Source of the DNA: an uncultured Ruminococcus sp.
GTDB taxonomy: Bacteria; Bacillota; Clostridia; Oscillospirales; Ruminococcaceae
DNA: 9,170 nt
NCBI GenBank assembly: GCA_937894495.1
Contig: CALCRR010000160.1
Span: 1-9,170 of the forward strand
Direction of reading: 5' to 3'
Part shown: positions 1 to 6,195 of the stretch, piece by piece
Layout of the letters: each line of letters begins with the position of its first letter
Numbering within the stretch: position 1 is the first letter of the stretch
Translations under genes and position numbers: made by a program
Notes under the pieces: generated by a model
What the model saw: only the letters and a program-made list of their open reading frames with translations
Told to the model about the DNA's origin: nothing
Database searches by the model: none

Positions 1-16
1 CTTTGGAAAGGGGTCT

Positions 17-49
17 GGGGAATAACCTTTCTTCAGAAAGGTTTTCCCC
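17..49. repeat. Long hairpin with one bulge, possible dispersed repeat
   Basis: Two arms (17-31 and 36-49) pair over 14 base pairs around a TTCA loop, with a single unpaired T in the left arm. No T-run follows on either strand, so it is not a standard intrinsic terminator. The right arm (GGTTTT, 40-45) can instead pair with AAAACC at 53-58, so two mutually exclusive folds are possible. From memory, similar purine/pyrimidine-rich hairpins are scattered through Ruminococcus-like genomes; I cannot confirm that here. It may be the end of an upstream transcription unit or an interspersed repeat. Confidence 0.5.
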
Positions 50-63
50 GGTAAAACCTGCAC

Positions 64-118
64 ACGGTATGGCAGATCATCATTTACAGCAGTACACGGT
101 AAAACGGTATCAGATCAT
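64..118 (+). repeat. Short imperfect direct repeat in the leader
   Basis: ACGGTAT followed by CAGATCAT occurs at 64-80 (with GG inserted) and again at 104-118. A further ACACGGTA pair lies at 62-69 and 94-101. The repeat sits in the leader upstream of the Nudix gene. It may be a protein-binding site or a chance duplication; no clear promoter elements accompany it. Confidence 0.35.
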
Positions 119-164
119 GAAGAGGGGGCAAAGAGCGGTGAGCTTTTGCCCTTTTTAGATTTTC

Positions 165-172
165 AAGGGAGG
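165..172 (+). promoter_or_regulatory. Ribosome binding site that fixes the Nudix start
   Basis: AAGGGAGG lies six bases before the ATG at 179. It falls inside the longer open frame that could begin with TTG at 146, which has no comparable site before it. This favours initiation at 179. Confidence 0.8.
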
Positions 173-178
173 TTTTTT

Positions 179-628
179 ATGCGTGACAGAAGTATGGCGT
201 TTGTGATAAGGGATAAAAAAATACTGACCGAAAGGCTGTTTTACAACAACAGATATTTTTACTCCATACCGGGGGGCGGTATTGAAAAGGGCGAGAGCCC
301 GGAGCAGACAGCTTTGCGTGAGCTTAAAGAGGAGTGCGGACTTGATGGCAGCATTGTAAAAAAGCTCACCGAGATATACCGCGCGGACGGCAGCAGGGAG
401 CACGTTTTTGAGGTAAGCGTACCAAGGGAGCAGCAGCCCGTGCTGGGCTCTGACCCTGAGGAGCCTGAGGACGCCCAGCCTATCAAGGGGGTCTGCTGGC
501 TCAGCCTTGATGAGATGTCGGAAAAGGACCGTGCCTTTATGTGGGCATACGGGCTTATGGAGATCGACGGCTTTTTTGAGGAGCTGCTGAGCTGGGGCGA
601 CAGGGTAAGCTACCCCACAAAGGAGTGA
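179..628 (+). CDS. Nudix hydrolase (NTP pyrophosphohydrolase family)
   Basis: A 149-residue single-domain cytoplasmic protein. It carries a complete Nudix box Gx5Ex7REUxEExGU at residues 33-55: G33, E39, then R47-E48-L49 and E51-E52-C53-G54-L55, which binds the catalytic metal. Family members split nucleoside diphosphates linked to another group; the substrate cannot be read from the sequence. The start at ATG 179 is chosen over TTG 146 because a strong ribosome site sits just before it. The stop is only 45 bases before the ECF ATPase gene on the same strand, so co-transcription is likely. A role in processing a cofactor or nucleotide linked to that transporter is a guess from the neighbourhood only. 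The length is usual for the family and nothing is missing. Confidence 0.9.
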   Translation: MRDRSMAFVIRDKKILTERLFYNNRYFYSIPGGGIEKGESPEQTALRELKEECGLDGSIVKKLTEIYRADGSREHVFEVSVPREQQPVLGSDPEEPEDAQPIKGVCWLSLDEMSEKDRAFMWAYGLMEIDGFFEELLSWGDRVSYPTKE

Positions 629-673
629 CTCGCCATTTGGCACAGGCAAGAGGGAGTGTGAACAAAGAGCGAT

Positions 674-2296
674 ATGGAGCTGGTAAGAGCAAGCAGTGTT
701 AGCTTTAAATACAACGGCGCCAAAGCCCCTGCCCTTTCATCGGCTGATATAAGGGTCGGTGAGGGCGAGTTTGTGCTGCTCTGCGGCGGCTCGGGCTGCG
801 GCAAGACTACTTTGCTAAAGCTCATAAAGCCCGAGCTTTCTCCCCCGGGGGAGCCGGGGGGCAGCATTGAGATTTTCGGCAGGCAGGCAAAAAGGGGTGA
901 GTTTGCCCCCGAGATAGGCTTTGTTATGCAAAGCCCCTATGCCCAGTCGGTGAGCGACACGGTGTACGGTGAGCTTGCCTTCGGGCTTAAAAATCTTGGA
1001 CTCGACGAAGCCGAGATAAAACGCAGGATAGCCGAGACAGCTGCCTTTTTCGGCATTGATAAGCTCATGCACCGTGAGCTTTCTTCGCTGTCGGGGGGAG
1101 AGCTGCAAACAGTGTGCATTTGCGCCGTTATGGTCATGCAGCCGAGACTTATCATTCTTGATGAGCCTGTGAGCCGCCTTGACCCCCTTGCCGCCGAGAG
1201 GCTCATATCAATGCTTGGCAGGATAAACCGTGAAACAGGCACTTCCCTGCTGGTAGCCGAGCACTTGTGCGAGGGGCTTTTCCCTCTGTGCGACAGGGCT
1301 TATTTTATGGAAAAGGGCAAAGTGGTCGGCTGCTATGAAAGGGGCTGCGGAAGCTTCCCCGAGGGGCTTACAGCCTATATGCCTGCGGCTGCAAGGATAG
1401 CTTCACAGGGCAGAAAAACAAGTGCTTTGCCCCTGACTGTCAGAGAGGGCAGGGCTTATCTCAGGGAGAATTACAAGCCGAACAATGCTGAAACTCCCCA
1501 TAAAAAAACAGACTCAGACACCGCCCTTGAAGCTGCGGAGCTTTATTTCAGCTACGATCACAACGAGGTGCTGACGGGGTGCGATATCGCTGTTAAAAAG
1601 GGTGAGATACTCACTGTTGTGGGGGCTAACGGCTCGGGCAAGAGCACCCTTTTAAAGTGCCTGAGCGGTGGGCTAAAGCCCCATTTCGGCAGGCTCAGGC
1701 TATTTGGCAAGCCGTATAGGAGCTACAAAAACGGCAGCCTTTACAGGCAGAATATCGCTTTTCTCCCCCAGGAGCCCACGGATATTTTCACCCAGCCCAC
1801 CGTTGGTGAGGACTACGCACTGGCGGCAAGGGCGCTGGGGGCTGATAAGGAGCTTTTAAATGAGATAACGGCGCAGCTGGGCATAGCTCACCTTATGGAC
1901 ACCCACCCTTATGACCTGAGCGGCGGCGAGGTGCAGCTTTGCGCACTGGGCAGGCTGCTGCTGGCAAGACCCAGGGTGCTGCTGCTGGACGAGCCTGTAA
2001 AGGGACTTGACCCCGAAAGCATAAGGCTTACGGGCAAGGCTCTCAGGGGGCTGGCAGAGGGGGACATGGCGGTGATATGCGTATCCCACGACCTTGATTT
2101 TGCCGCAGGATATTCAGACCGCTGCGGACTGTTTTCTGACGGCAGACTGCAAAGTGTGTGCTCCCCTGAGGAGCTGTTTACAAAAAACAGGCTTTACACC
2201 ACCACAGCCGCCAGGATATGCAGAGGGATATTCGATGGGGCTGTTACGGCGGAGTCGGCAATAAAGATCATGAAGGAGCAGGACGGCATTGGATAG
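674..2296 (+). CDS. ECF-type ABC transporter, fused double ATP-binding subunit
   Basis: A 540-residue cytoplasmic protein with two complete ABC ATPase domains in one chain. Domain 1: Walker A GGSGCGKTT (38-46), Q-loop Q86, signature LSGGE (139-143), Walker B ending in D163-E164, and switch H197. Domain 2: Walker A GANGSGKST (317-325), Q366, LSGGE (415-419), D439-E440 and H472. The linker around 245-285 is poorly conserved in character. In ECF importers two such ATPases power a T-component that works with a substrate-binding S-component; fused AA forms are known (for example B. subtilis YkoD). The overlapping downstream S-component gene supports this assignment over an ordinary ABC exporter. 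The ribosome site is weak (AAAGAG, 664-669). An in-frame GTG at 656 is followed at once by TGA, so the start at 674 is the only sensible one. The substrate is unknown. Confidence 0.9.
   Translation: MELVRASSVSFKYNGAKAPALSSADIRVGEGEFVLLCGGSGCGKTTLLKLIKPELSPPGEPGGSIEIFGRQAKRGEFAPEIGFVMQSPYAQSVSDTVYGELAFGLKNLGLDEAEIKRRIAETAAFFGIDKLMHRELSSLSGGELQTVCICAVMVMQPRLIILDEPVSRLDPLAAERLISMLGRINRETGTSLLVAEHLCEGLFPLCDRAYFMEKGKVVGCYERGCGSFPEGLTAYMPAAARIASQGRKTSALPLTVREGRAYLRENYKPNNAETPHKKTDSDTALEAAELYFSYDHNEVLTGCDIAVKKGEILTVVGANGSGKSTLLKCLSGGLKPHFGRLRLFGKPYRSYKNGSLYRQNIAFLPQEPTDIFTQPTVGEDYALAARALGADKELLNEITAQLGIAHLMDTHPYDLSGGEVQLCALGRLLLARPRVLLLDEPVKGLDPESIRLTGKALRGLAEGDMAVICVSHDLDFAAGYSDRCGLFSDGRLQSVCSPEELFTKNRLYTTTAARICRGIFDGAVTAESAIKIMKEQDGIG
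2273..2278 (+). promoter_or_regulatory. Ribosome binding site supporting a TTG start
   Basis: AAGGAG lies ten bases before the TTG at 2289, inside the end of the ATPase gene. No ATG with a good site lies nearby, so it supports a TTG start and translational coupling of the S-component to the ATPase. Confidence 0.65.
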
Positions 2297-2981
2297 CGGC
2301 AGATTAAAAAGAGCGTTGCTGTTCGCAGCTGCGCTGGCAGGCATCACCCTTATGGGGCTGGCGTTTGCCGAGAGGGCGGCGGCATGGGTGTTCATGTCGC
2401 TGGCGATAGTTATTTGCGCCGCTGCCTTTGCAGGGTTTGAGCGCAGATCGCCCACCTCGGGGGACATTGCGGCAGCCGCCGTTATGACCGCACTTTCGGT
2501 AGCAGGCAGGATAGCCTTTGCGCCAGCCCCTGCATTCAAGCCCTGTGCGGCGGTCATCATACTTTCGGGAATGTACCTCGGGGCAGGTCAGGGCTTTATG
2601 GTGGGAGCGCTGACTGCGCTGGTATCGAACTTTTACTTTTCGCAGGGAATGTGGACCCCCTTTCAGATGCTCACCTGGGGGGCTATAGGTCTGCTGGCAG
2701 GAGCTCTGGGCGGAGCGCTGAGAAAAAACAAGGCGGTGCTTTGCATATACGGAGCACTGGCAGGCATAGCCTTTTCGGTACTGATGGATCTGTGGAGCTG
2801 CCTTTGGACAGACGGCAGCATAGGCTTGGAGCGTTTTCTTGCGCTGACCGCCGCATCGGGCTGGTTCGCCGTGGGCTATGCAGTATCAAACACTGTTTTT
2901 CTGTGGCTTTTCGCAAACGCCGCAGAGAGGATATTCGGCAGATTGAGGGATAAGTACGGGATAGGGTCGGACGGCAATTGA
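2289..2981 (+). CDS. ECF transporter S-component (substrate-binding membrane subunit)
   Basis: A 230-residue, very hydrophobic protein with about six or seven membrane helices, roughly residues 8-27, 31-50, 58-76, 86-114, 125-145, 149-170 and 185-210. The central part (F83-K84-P85, G94, G98-A99-G100-Q101, N114-F115, F118-Q120, W122-T123-P124) follows the pattern I know from clostridial proteins annotated as ECF transporter S component. It would sit in the cytoplasmic membrane and bind a vitamin or similar small molecule for import driven by the upstream ATPase. The gene begins with TTG and overlaps the ATPase gene by eight bases. The substrate is not determined; cobalamin-type cargo is possible because related S-components are often linked to it, but no riboswitch was seen to support this. 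The T-component gene expected beside it is absent, and no terminator was recognised after the stop. Confidence 0.8.
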   Translation: MDSGRLKRALLFAAALAGITLMGLAFAERAAAWVFMSLAIVICAAAFAGFERRSPTSGDIAAAAVMTALSVAGRIAFAPAPAFKPCAAVIILSGMYLGAGQGFMVGALTALVSNFYFSQGMWTPFQMLTWGAIGLLAGALGGALRKNKAVLCIYGALAGIAFSVLMDLWSCLWTDGSIGLERFLALTAASGWFAVGYAVSNTVFLWLFANAAERIFGRLRDKYGIGSDGN

Positions 2982-3044
2982 TAAACCCTGTTTTACTTTT
3001 GTGCTGCTGATAAGATAAATCGGAATTTAGAGGTGATATGATCT

Positions 3045-3443
3045 ATGGAAGCAAGACTTGAATACTGTGGTAATTATATAGAAATAACAGATTTTCACCA
3101 CTCTGTTGATGACGAAAAAAATGGAAATCCATATAATTGTTCGTTTTGTATTAAAGTGAAATCAGGTGTATTCTCTGGGATTGCAGATGGCTGTGAATAT
3201 GATTATAAGGAGTTGCAGAATTTCATTAAAGCTCTGGAAGAAATGATTTCATTTAAGAGAAAAGAAATAACATTTGTTGAAATAGGTTATGGTAATAAGA
3301 TTGAATTCAATTGCGACAGAGCAGGACATATAAAGGTATCCGGTGATATACGTGGTGATGTAGGAAGTCACATTTTAAAATTTGAATTCATGACTGACCA
3401 AACAGTTTATCCGAGATTTATAAATGAACTGAATAGCCTATAA
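3045..3443 (+). CDS. WapI-like immunity protein (orphan)
   Basis: A 132-residue soluble protein without a signal peptide. The C-terminal pattern, D91-x-x-G94-H95-I-K-V98, G100, then L111-K-F-E-F and D118-Q119-T120 ending in a short helix (F125-INEL), together with the helix at about 54-70 (YKELQNFIKALEEM), resembles WapI-family immunity proteins. These protect Bacillus cells from the tRNase tip of the WapA contact toxin. The match is from memory of the family and is not searched. The start at ATG 3045 has AGGTGAT seven bases before it; the ATG at 3038 is in another frame. Base composition differs sharply from the neighbours: bases 3061-3120 hold 17 G/C of 60 by hand count, against 31 of 60 at 3601-3660. 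This suggests acquisition by transfer. No toxin gene lies beside it, so it is an orphan here. Confidence 0.6.
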   Translation: MEARLEYCGNYIEITDFHHSVDDEKNGNPYNCSFCIKVKSGVFSGIADGCEYDYKELQNFIKALEEMISFKRKEITFVEIGYGNKIEFNCDRAGHIKVSGDIRGDVGSHILKFEFMTDQTVYPRFINELNSL

Positions 3444-3555
3444 CTTCTGATTTATATAATGAACACTCTTGTAAAAAGGGAGATCAATAATTAAGTACAG
3501 CATCAGAAATTTTTATACCGACCTCTGAAACCTGACATCAAAAAGGAGCAGCATT

Positions 3556-5004
3556 ATGGCTGAAATAAAGGAAAGAAAAGAAAAAAAGGAGCGGCTGGGG
3601 CAGGTGTTCCGCTCGCTGTTCACGCTGAGAAATGATATGGCTGACTATGAGGAGATCGAGAACACCATAATCTCGGGCTCAAAGCTGCAGGGCACCAATG
3701 CCTGCATACTTATGCTGGCTATACTGGTGGCTTCGGTGGGGCTCAACACCAACTCAACGGCGGTCATAATCGGCGCAATGCTCATATCCCCACTTATGGG
3801 AGGGCTGACGGCTATCGCTTACGGCTTTGCCACAAACAACCTTACGCTGGCTAAGTTCTCGGCGGTGCGGCTGAGCATTCAGGTGGTCATAAGTATAGTG
3901 ACCTCATTCGTGTATTTTTCAATATCCCCCATAAATGCGGCTTCAAGCGAGCTGCTGGCAAGGACTAGCCCCACGGTGTGGGACGTGCTGATAGCCACAG
4001 GGGGCGGCTTTGCAGGCATTATCGGTCAGACCCGTAAGGAGAAAAGCAACGTTATCCCCGGTGTGGCTATAGCAACAGCCCTTATGCCGCCGCTTTGCAC
4101 CGCAGGCTACGGGCTGGCGCAGCATAATTTAAGGTACTTTATAGGTGCGCTGTATCTATTCTTCATAAACGGTTTTTTCATCACCATAACGGCTATTGTG
4201 GTGCTTAAATTTTTGAGAGTTCCGCAGTTTAAGGAGCTCAGCCGAAAGCAGCTCAGCCGCATACACCGCACCATAACCATAGTTGCGGTGATCACCATGA
4301 TACCCAGCGTTTACCTGGCTTATGACACCGTTACCGACAGCCTTGAAAACGGCAATGCCGAGAACTACATTAAAAACGAGTTCGTTTTCAGCGGCACCCA
4401 GGTGGTGCAGAAAAGCATAGATATCGACCAAAAGGCGATAGAGGTGTCCCTCATTGGCAGCGAGATAAGCCTGACCCAGCAGCAGGAGCTTGAAAGCAAG
4501 CTGGGGGATTACGGGCTTGACGGGTACGAGCTCACCATAAACCAGACCACCGTAAAGGGTGGCATTACCACCGACGAGGTCAAGGCTCTGCTGGCTGAGT
4601 ATGAGGACGCCGACGACGAGGAAGCCGAGGTAGATGTTGAGGGTCTGCTGACCGCCAAGGAAAACGAGGAGCTCACCGCCGAGAACGAGCAGCTGCAAAA
4701 GGAGAACGAGGAGCTGCAGGCACAGATAGAAGAGAACACCTCAAAAGAGCTTGACGTAGCCCAGCTAAGCGCCGAGCTGACGGCTTTAAACCCGAAGATA
4801 CAGGGCGCAGCGGCAGCCTACGCAGATGTTCACGTAAGCGGGAGCGGCGAGACCAGAAACGAGCTGGTAGTGACCCTGCTGGTCTCACAGGCACTTGAAA
4901 AGGAGGAGCAGGCGACCATAAACAGCTGGCTCACACAAAGGCTGAACGCCGAAAGCGTTGTGCTGTTCCAGCAGAATGTGAAGTCCTACGCGGCTAGTCG
5001 CTAG
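3556..5004 (+). CDS. DUF389 family membrane protein with coiled-coil tail
   Basis: A 482-residue protein whose first half matches the DUF389 family: G62-L-N-x-N-S-x-A-V-I-I-G-A-M-L-I-S-P in the second helix region and A173-T-A-L-M-P-P-L-C-T-A-G near 180. About six or seven membrane helices span 48-256 (around 48-62, 66-90, 104-124, 142-158, 164-187, 195-219 and 238-256). The second half (about 257-482) is soluble. It has an acidic stretch (349-362) and a Glu/Asn/Gln heptad coiled coil (about 366-393), followed by a small alpha/beta-looking segment. The charged N-terminus (KERKEKKER) suggests that this end is cytoplasmic. DUF389 proteins have no settled biochemical function. AAGGAG at 3543-3548 lies seven bases before the ATG. 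A stem-loop overlaps the stop codon. Confidence 0.85.
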   Translation: MAEIKERKEKKERLGQVFRSLFTLRNDMADYEEIENTIISGSKLQGTNACILMLAILVASVGLNTNSTAVIIGAMLISPLMGGLTAIAYGFATNNLTLAKFSAVRLSIQVVISIVTSFVYFSISPINAASSELLARTSPTVWDVLIATGGGFAGIIGQTRKEKSNVIPGVAIATALMPPLCTAGYGLAQHNLRYFIGALYLFFINGFFITITAIVVLKFLRVPQFKELSRKQLSRIHRTITIVAVITMIPSVYLAYDTVTDSLENGNAENYIKNEFVFSGTQVVQKSIDIDQKAIEVSLIGSEISLTQQQELESKLGDYGLDGYELTINQTTVKGGITTDEVKALLAEYEDADDEEAEVDVEGLLTAKENEELTAENEQLQKENEELQAQIEENTSKELDVAQLSAELTALNPKIQGAAAAYADVHVSGSGETRNELVVTLLVSQALEKEEQATINSWLTQRLNAESVVLFQQNVKSYAASR

Positions 5005-5025
5005 TTCTCTTATTCTCTAGCGACT
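4996..5025. repeat. Stem-loop overlapping the DUF389 stop codon
   Basis: AGTCGCTAG (4996-5004) and CTAGCGACT (5017-5025) are perfect 9-base inverted repeats around a 12-base loop. The stem extends outward by two further pairs beyond one mismatch. The left arm contains the last codons and the TAG stop. No T-run follows, so it is not a classical terminator. It may stabilise the mRNA 3' end or act as a weak transcription block before the promoter at 5054. Confidence 0.55.
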
Positions 5026-5053
5026 TGCAGCTTATGTGGGGGCGGTGAGCACC

Positions 5054-5082
5054 TTGACTTTTGGAGGGAAATGTTATATAAT
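5054..5082 (+). promoter_or_regulatory. Sigma-A type promoter
   Basis: TTGACT (5054-5059), a 17-base spacer and TATAAT (5077-5082) give a near-consensus housekeeping promoter. Transcription would begin near 5089, about 33 bases before the ATG at 5122. A small GGTG-AG-CACC dyad (5044-5053) abuts the -35 box and could be an operator. The position rules out the upstream in-frame ATG at 5071, which would not be on this transcript. Confidence 0.8.
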
Positions 5083-5121
5083 TGTTTTACGATATTTTAT
5101 TTTTATTTGGGAGGTTTTGTT

Positions 5122-6006
5122 ATGAAAGATCTTATGAAAAAGTTTTCGGCGGCTGCCTGCGGCGCTGTGCTGGCTTCGACCTTTGCGATCACCGCATCTG
5201 CTACCGACTACGGTCAGGCTGGTATCGAGTGGATGATAAGAGACTTCTGGTGGGAGCACAGGAACACCATCGGCAGTGAGGCTCTTACCGAAATGGAGGA
5301 CGACCAGGTGACCTGCCACATGGAGGACGTAAACATCACAGGCAACGGTCAGTATACCGTGCTGCTCTCGGGCTGGGCGCCCTATGAGGAGGACTGGGAC
5401 GCTGCCAAGGTGGGCAACCTGGGTGCGGCTATCAACGTTGATACCGAGGAGTACCCTGATTTTAAAATGACCCTTGATGAATGCACCATCGACGGCGTGA
5501 CCTACACCTTTAATTCTCAGCCTGAGTTTGAGGAGTGCAACGGCGACGAGCATATCATGAAGGTCAAAAACCCCTACGGCAACTACTACGCCGACACCAC
5601 CCCCGAAATGACGGAGTATGACGTTTGGCACACCACAGACCCTATCACCATAACCTTTACTGTGGAGGGTCTGCCCGAGGATAAGATAGAGGATAACCCC
5701 GACGAGATAATCCCCTACGACTTCGTATCTACCCTGCCCGACCCGCTGGCTGAGGACACAGGCGATGAGGGCGAAGGCGAGGAAGAGGCTGCCGACACCG
5801 AAGAGGGCGGAGATGAAGAGTCTGCCGCTGAGGAGACCGAGAGCAGCGAAGCCGCTAAGGAGGAGACAAAGTCCGACTCAAAGGCTGACGACAGCAAGGA
5901 GGACGAGGACGAGGGCATGAGCACCGGTCTTATCGTTGGCATAGCAGCCGCAGCAGTGGCAGTTATAGCTGTTATCGCAGTTGTTGTTTTTAAGAAGAAA
6001 AGGTAA
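5122..6006 (+). CDS. Secreted, membrane-anchored acidic protein of unknown function
   Basis: A 294-residue protein that I do not recognise. It has a Sec signal peptide (MKDLMKKF, hydrophobic to about 24, likely cut after A25-S26-A27). An ectodomain (28-205) follows, rich in Trp, Tyr and Asp/Glu and probably beta-rich. Next come a low-complexity Glu/Asp/Ser linker (about 206-266), a membrane helix (268-290) and a KKKR stop-transfer tail. There is no LPxTG motif, so it is anchored by its helix and not by sortase; the ectodomain faces outside. The linker resembles wall-spanning stalks. The start at 5122 is preferred over the in-frame ATG at 5071: GGGAGG (5109-5114) precedes it by seven bases, the signal peptide begins there, and the promoter lies across 5071. 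An intrinsic terminator follows, so it is probably transcribed alone. Confidence 0.8.
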   Translation: MKDLMKKFSAAACGAVLASTFAITASATDYGQAGIEWMIRDFWWEHRNTIGSEALTEMEDDQVTCHMEDVNITGNGQYTVLLSGWAPYEEDWDAAKVGNLGAAINVDTEEYPDFKMTLDECTIDGVTYTFNSQPEFEECNGDEHIMKVKNPYGNYYADTTPEMTEYDVWHTTDPITITFTVEGLPEDKIEDNPDEIIPYDFVSTLPDPLAEDTGDEGEGEEEAADTEEGGDEESAAEETESSEAAKEETKSDSKADDSKEDEDEGMSTGLIVGIAAAAVAVIAVIAVVVFKKKR

Positions 6007-6025
6007 GTATTGATTTTAGATAAAC

Positions 6026-6058
6026 CACGCTGACAGGATCACTGTCGGCGTGTTTTTT
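6026..6058 (+). terminator. Intrinsic terminator after the acidic membrane protein
   Basis: CACGCTGACAG (6026-6036) and CTGTCGGCGTG (6042-6052) form an 11-bp stem with one G-T pair and a five-base loop, followed by six T (6053-6058). The stem sequence is shared with the terminator at 8297-8331. Confidence 0.92.
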
Positions 6059-6086
6059 AGAGGTAAGAGGTGAGAGGTAAGAAAAG
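6059..6086 (+). repeat. Tandem heptamer array after terminator, copy 1
   Basis: AGAGGTA, AGAGGTG, AGAGGTA and the decayed AGAAAAG run in register directly after the last T of the terminator. The same arrangement follows the terminators at 8331 and, on the minus strand, at 8429. Confidence 0.75.
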
Positions 6087-6117
6087 GGGGTACCAAATCA
6101 TGTGGTAAACCCCGACC

Positions 6118-6146
6118 TTGACATAACTATTAAATTATGTTAAAAT
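6118..6146 (+). promoter_or_regulatory. Strong sigma-A type promoter for the dockerin gene
   Basis: TTGACA (6118-6123), a 17-base spacer and TAAAAT (6141-6146) lie in an AT-rich stretch. The predicted start near 6153 gives a leader of about 43 bases before the ATG at 6196. Confidence 0.8.
6119..6142. promoter_or_regulatory. Possible operator dyad within the promoter spacer
   Basis: ACATAA (6121-6126) and TTATGT (6135-6140) are inverted repeats eight bases apart. With one G-T mismatch they extend to eight bases per arm (6119-6126 and 6135-6142). The dyad fills the spacer between -35 and -10, where a repressor could block polymerase. AT-rich chance symmetry is a real alternative. Confidence 0.35.
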
Positions 6147-6195
6147 AATGTGAGAGTATTTTACTGTTTCTTACAATATATAGGAGGGAAAAGCT

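Noticed and set aside
83..113. TTTACA as a -35 box for the Nudix operon
   Set aside because: No acceptable -10 hexamer lies 16-18 bases downstream.
146..178. TTG start at 146 for the Nudix gene
   Set aside because: There is no ribosome site before it, and a strong AAGGGAGG precedes the ATG at 179; the 11 extra residues lie before the normal start of the Nudix fold.
1..178. Vitamin riboswitch upstream of the ECF cluster
   Set aside because: I looked for the conserved cores of cobalamin and TPP riboswitches and saw none; the region holds only the hairpin and short repeats.
3455..3460. TATAAT as a promoter for DUF389
   Set aside because: The -10 box is perfect, but no -35-like hexamer lies 16-18 bases upstream and no extended TG is present; it is in an AT-rich gap.
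4156..4739. Long minus-strand open frames inside DUF389
   Set aside because: They are shadows of the plus-strand gene, without ribosome sites or recognisable domains, and are explained by GC-rich third positions.
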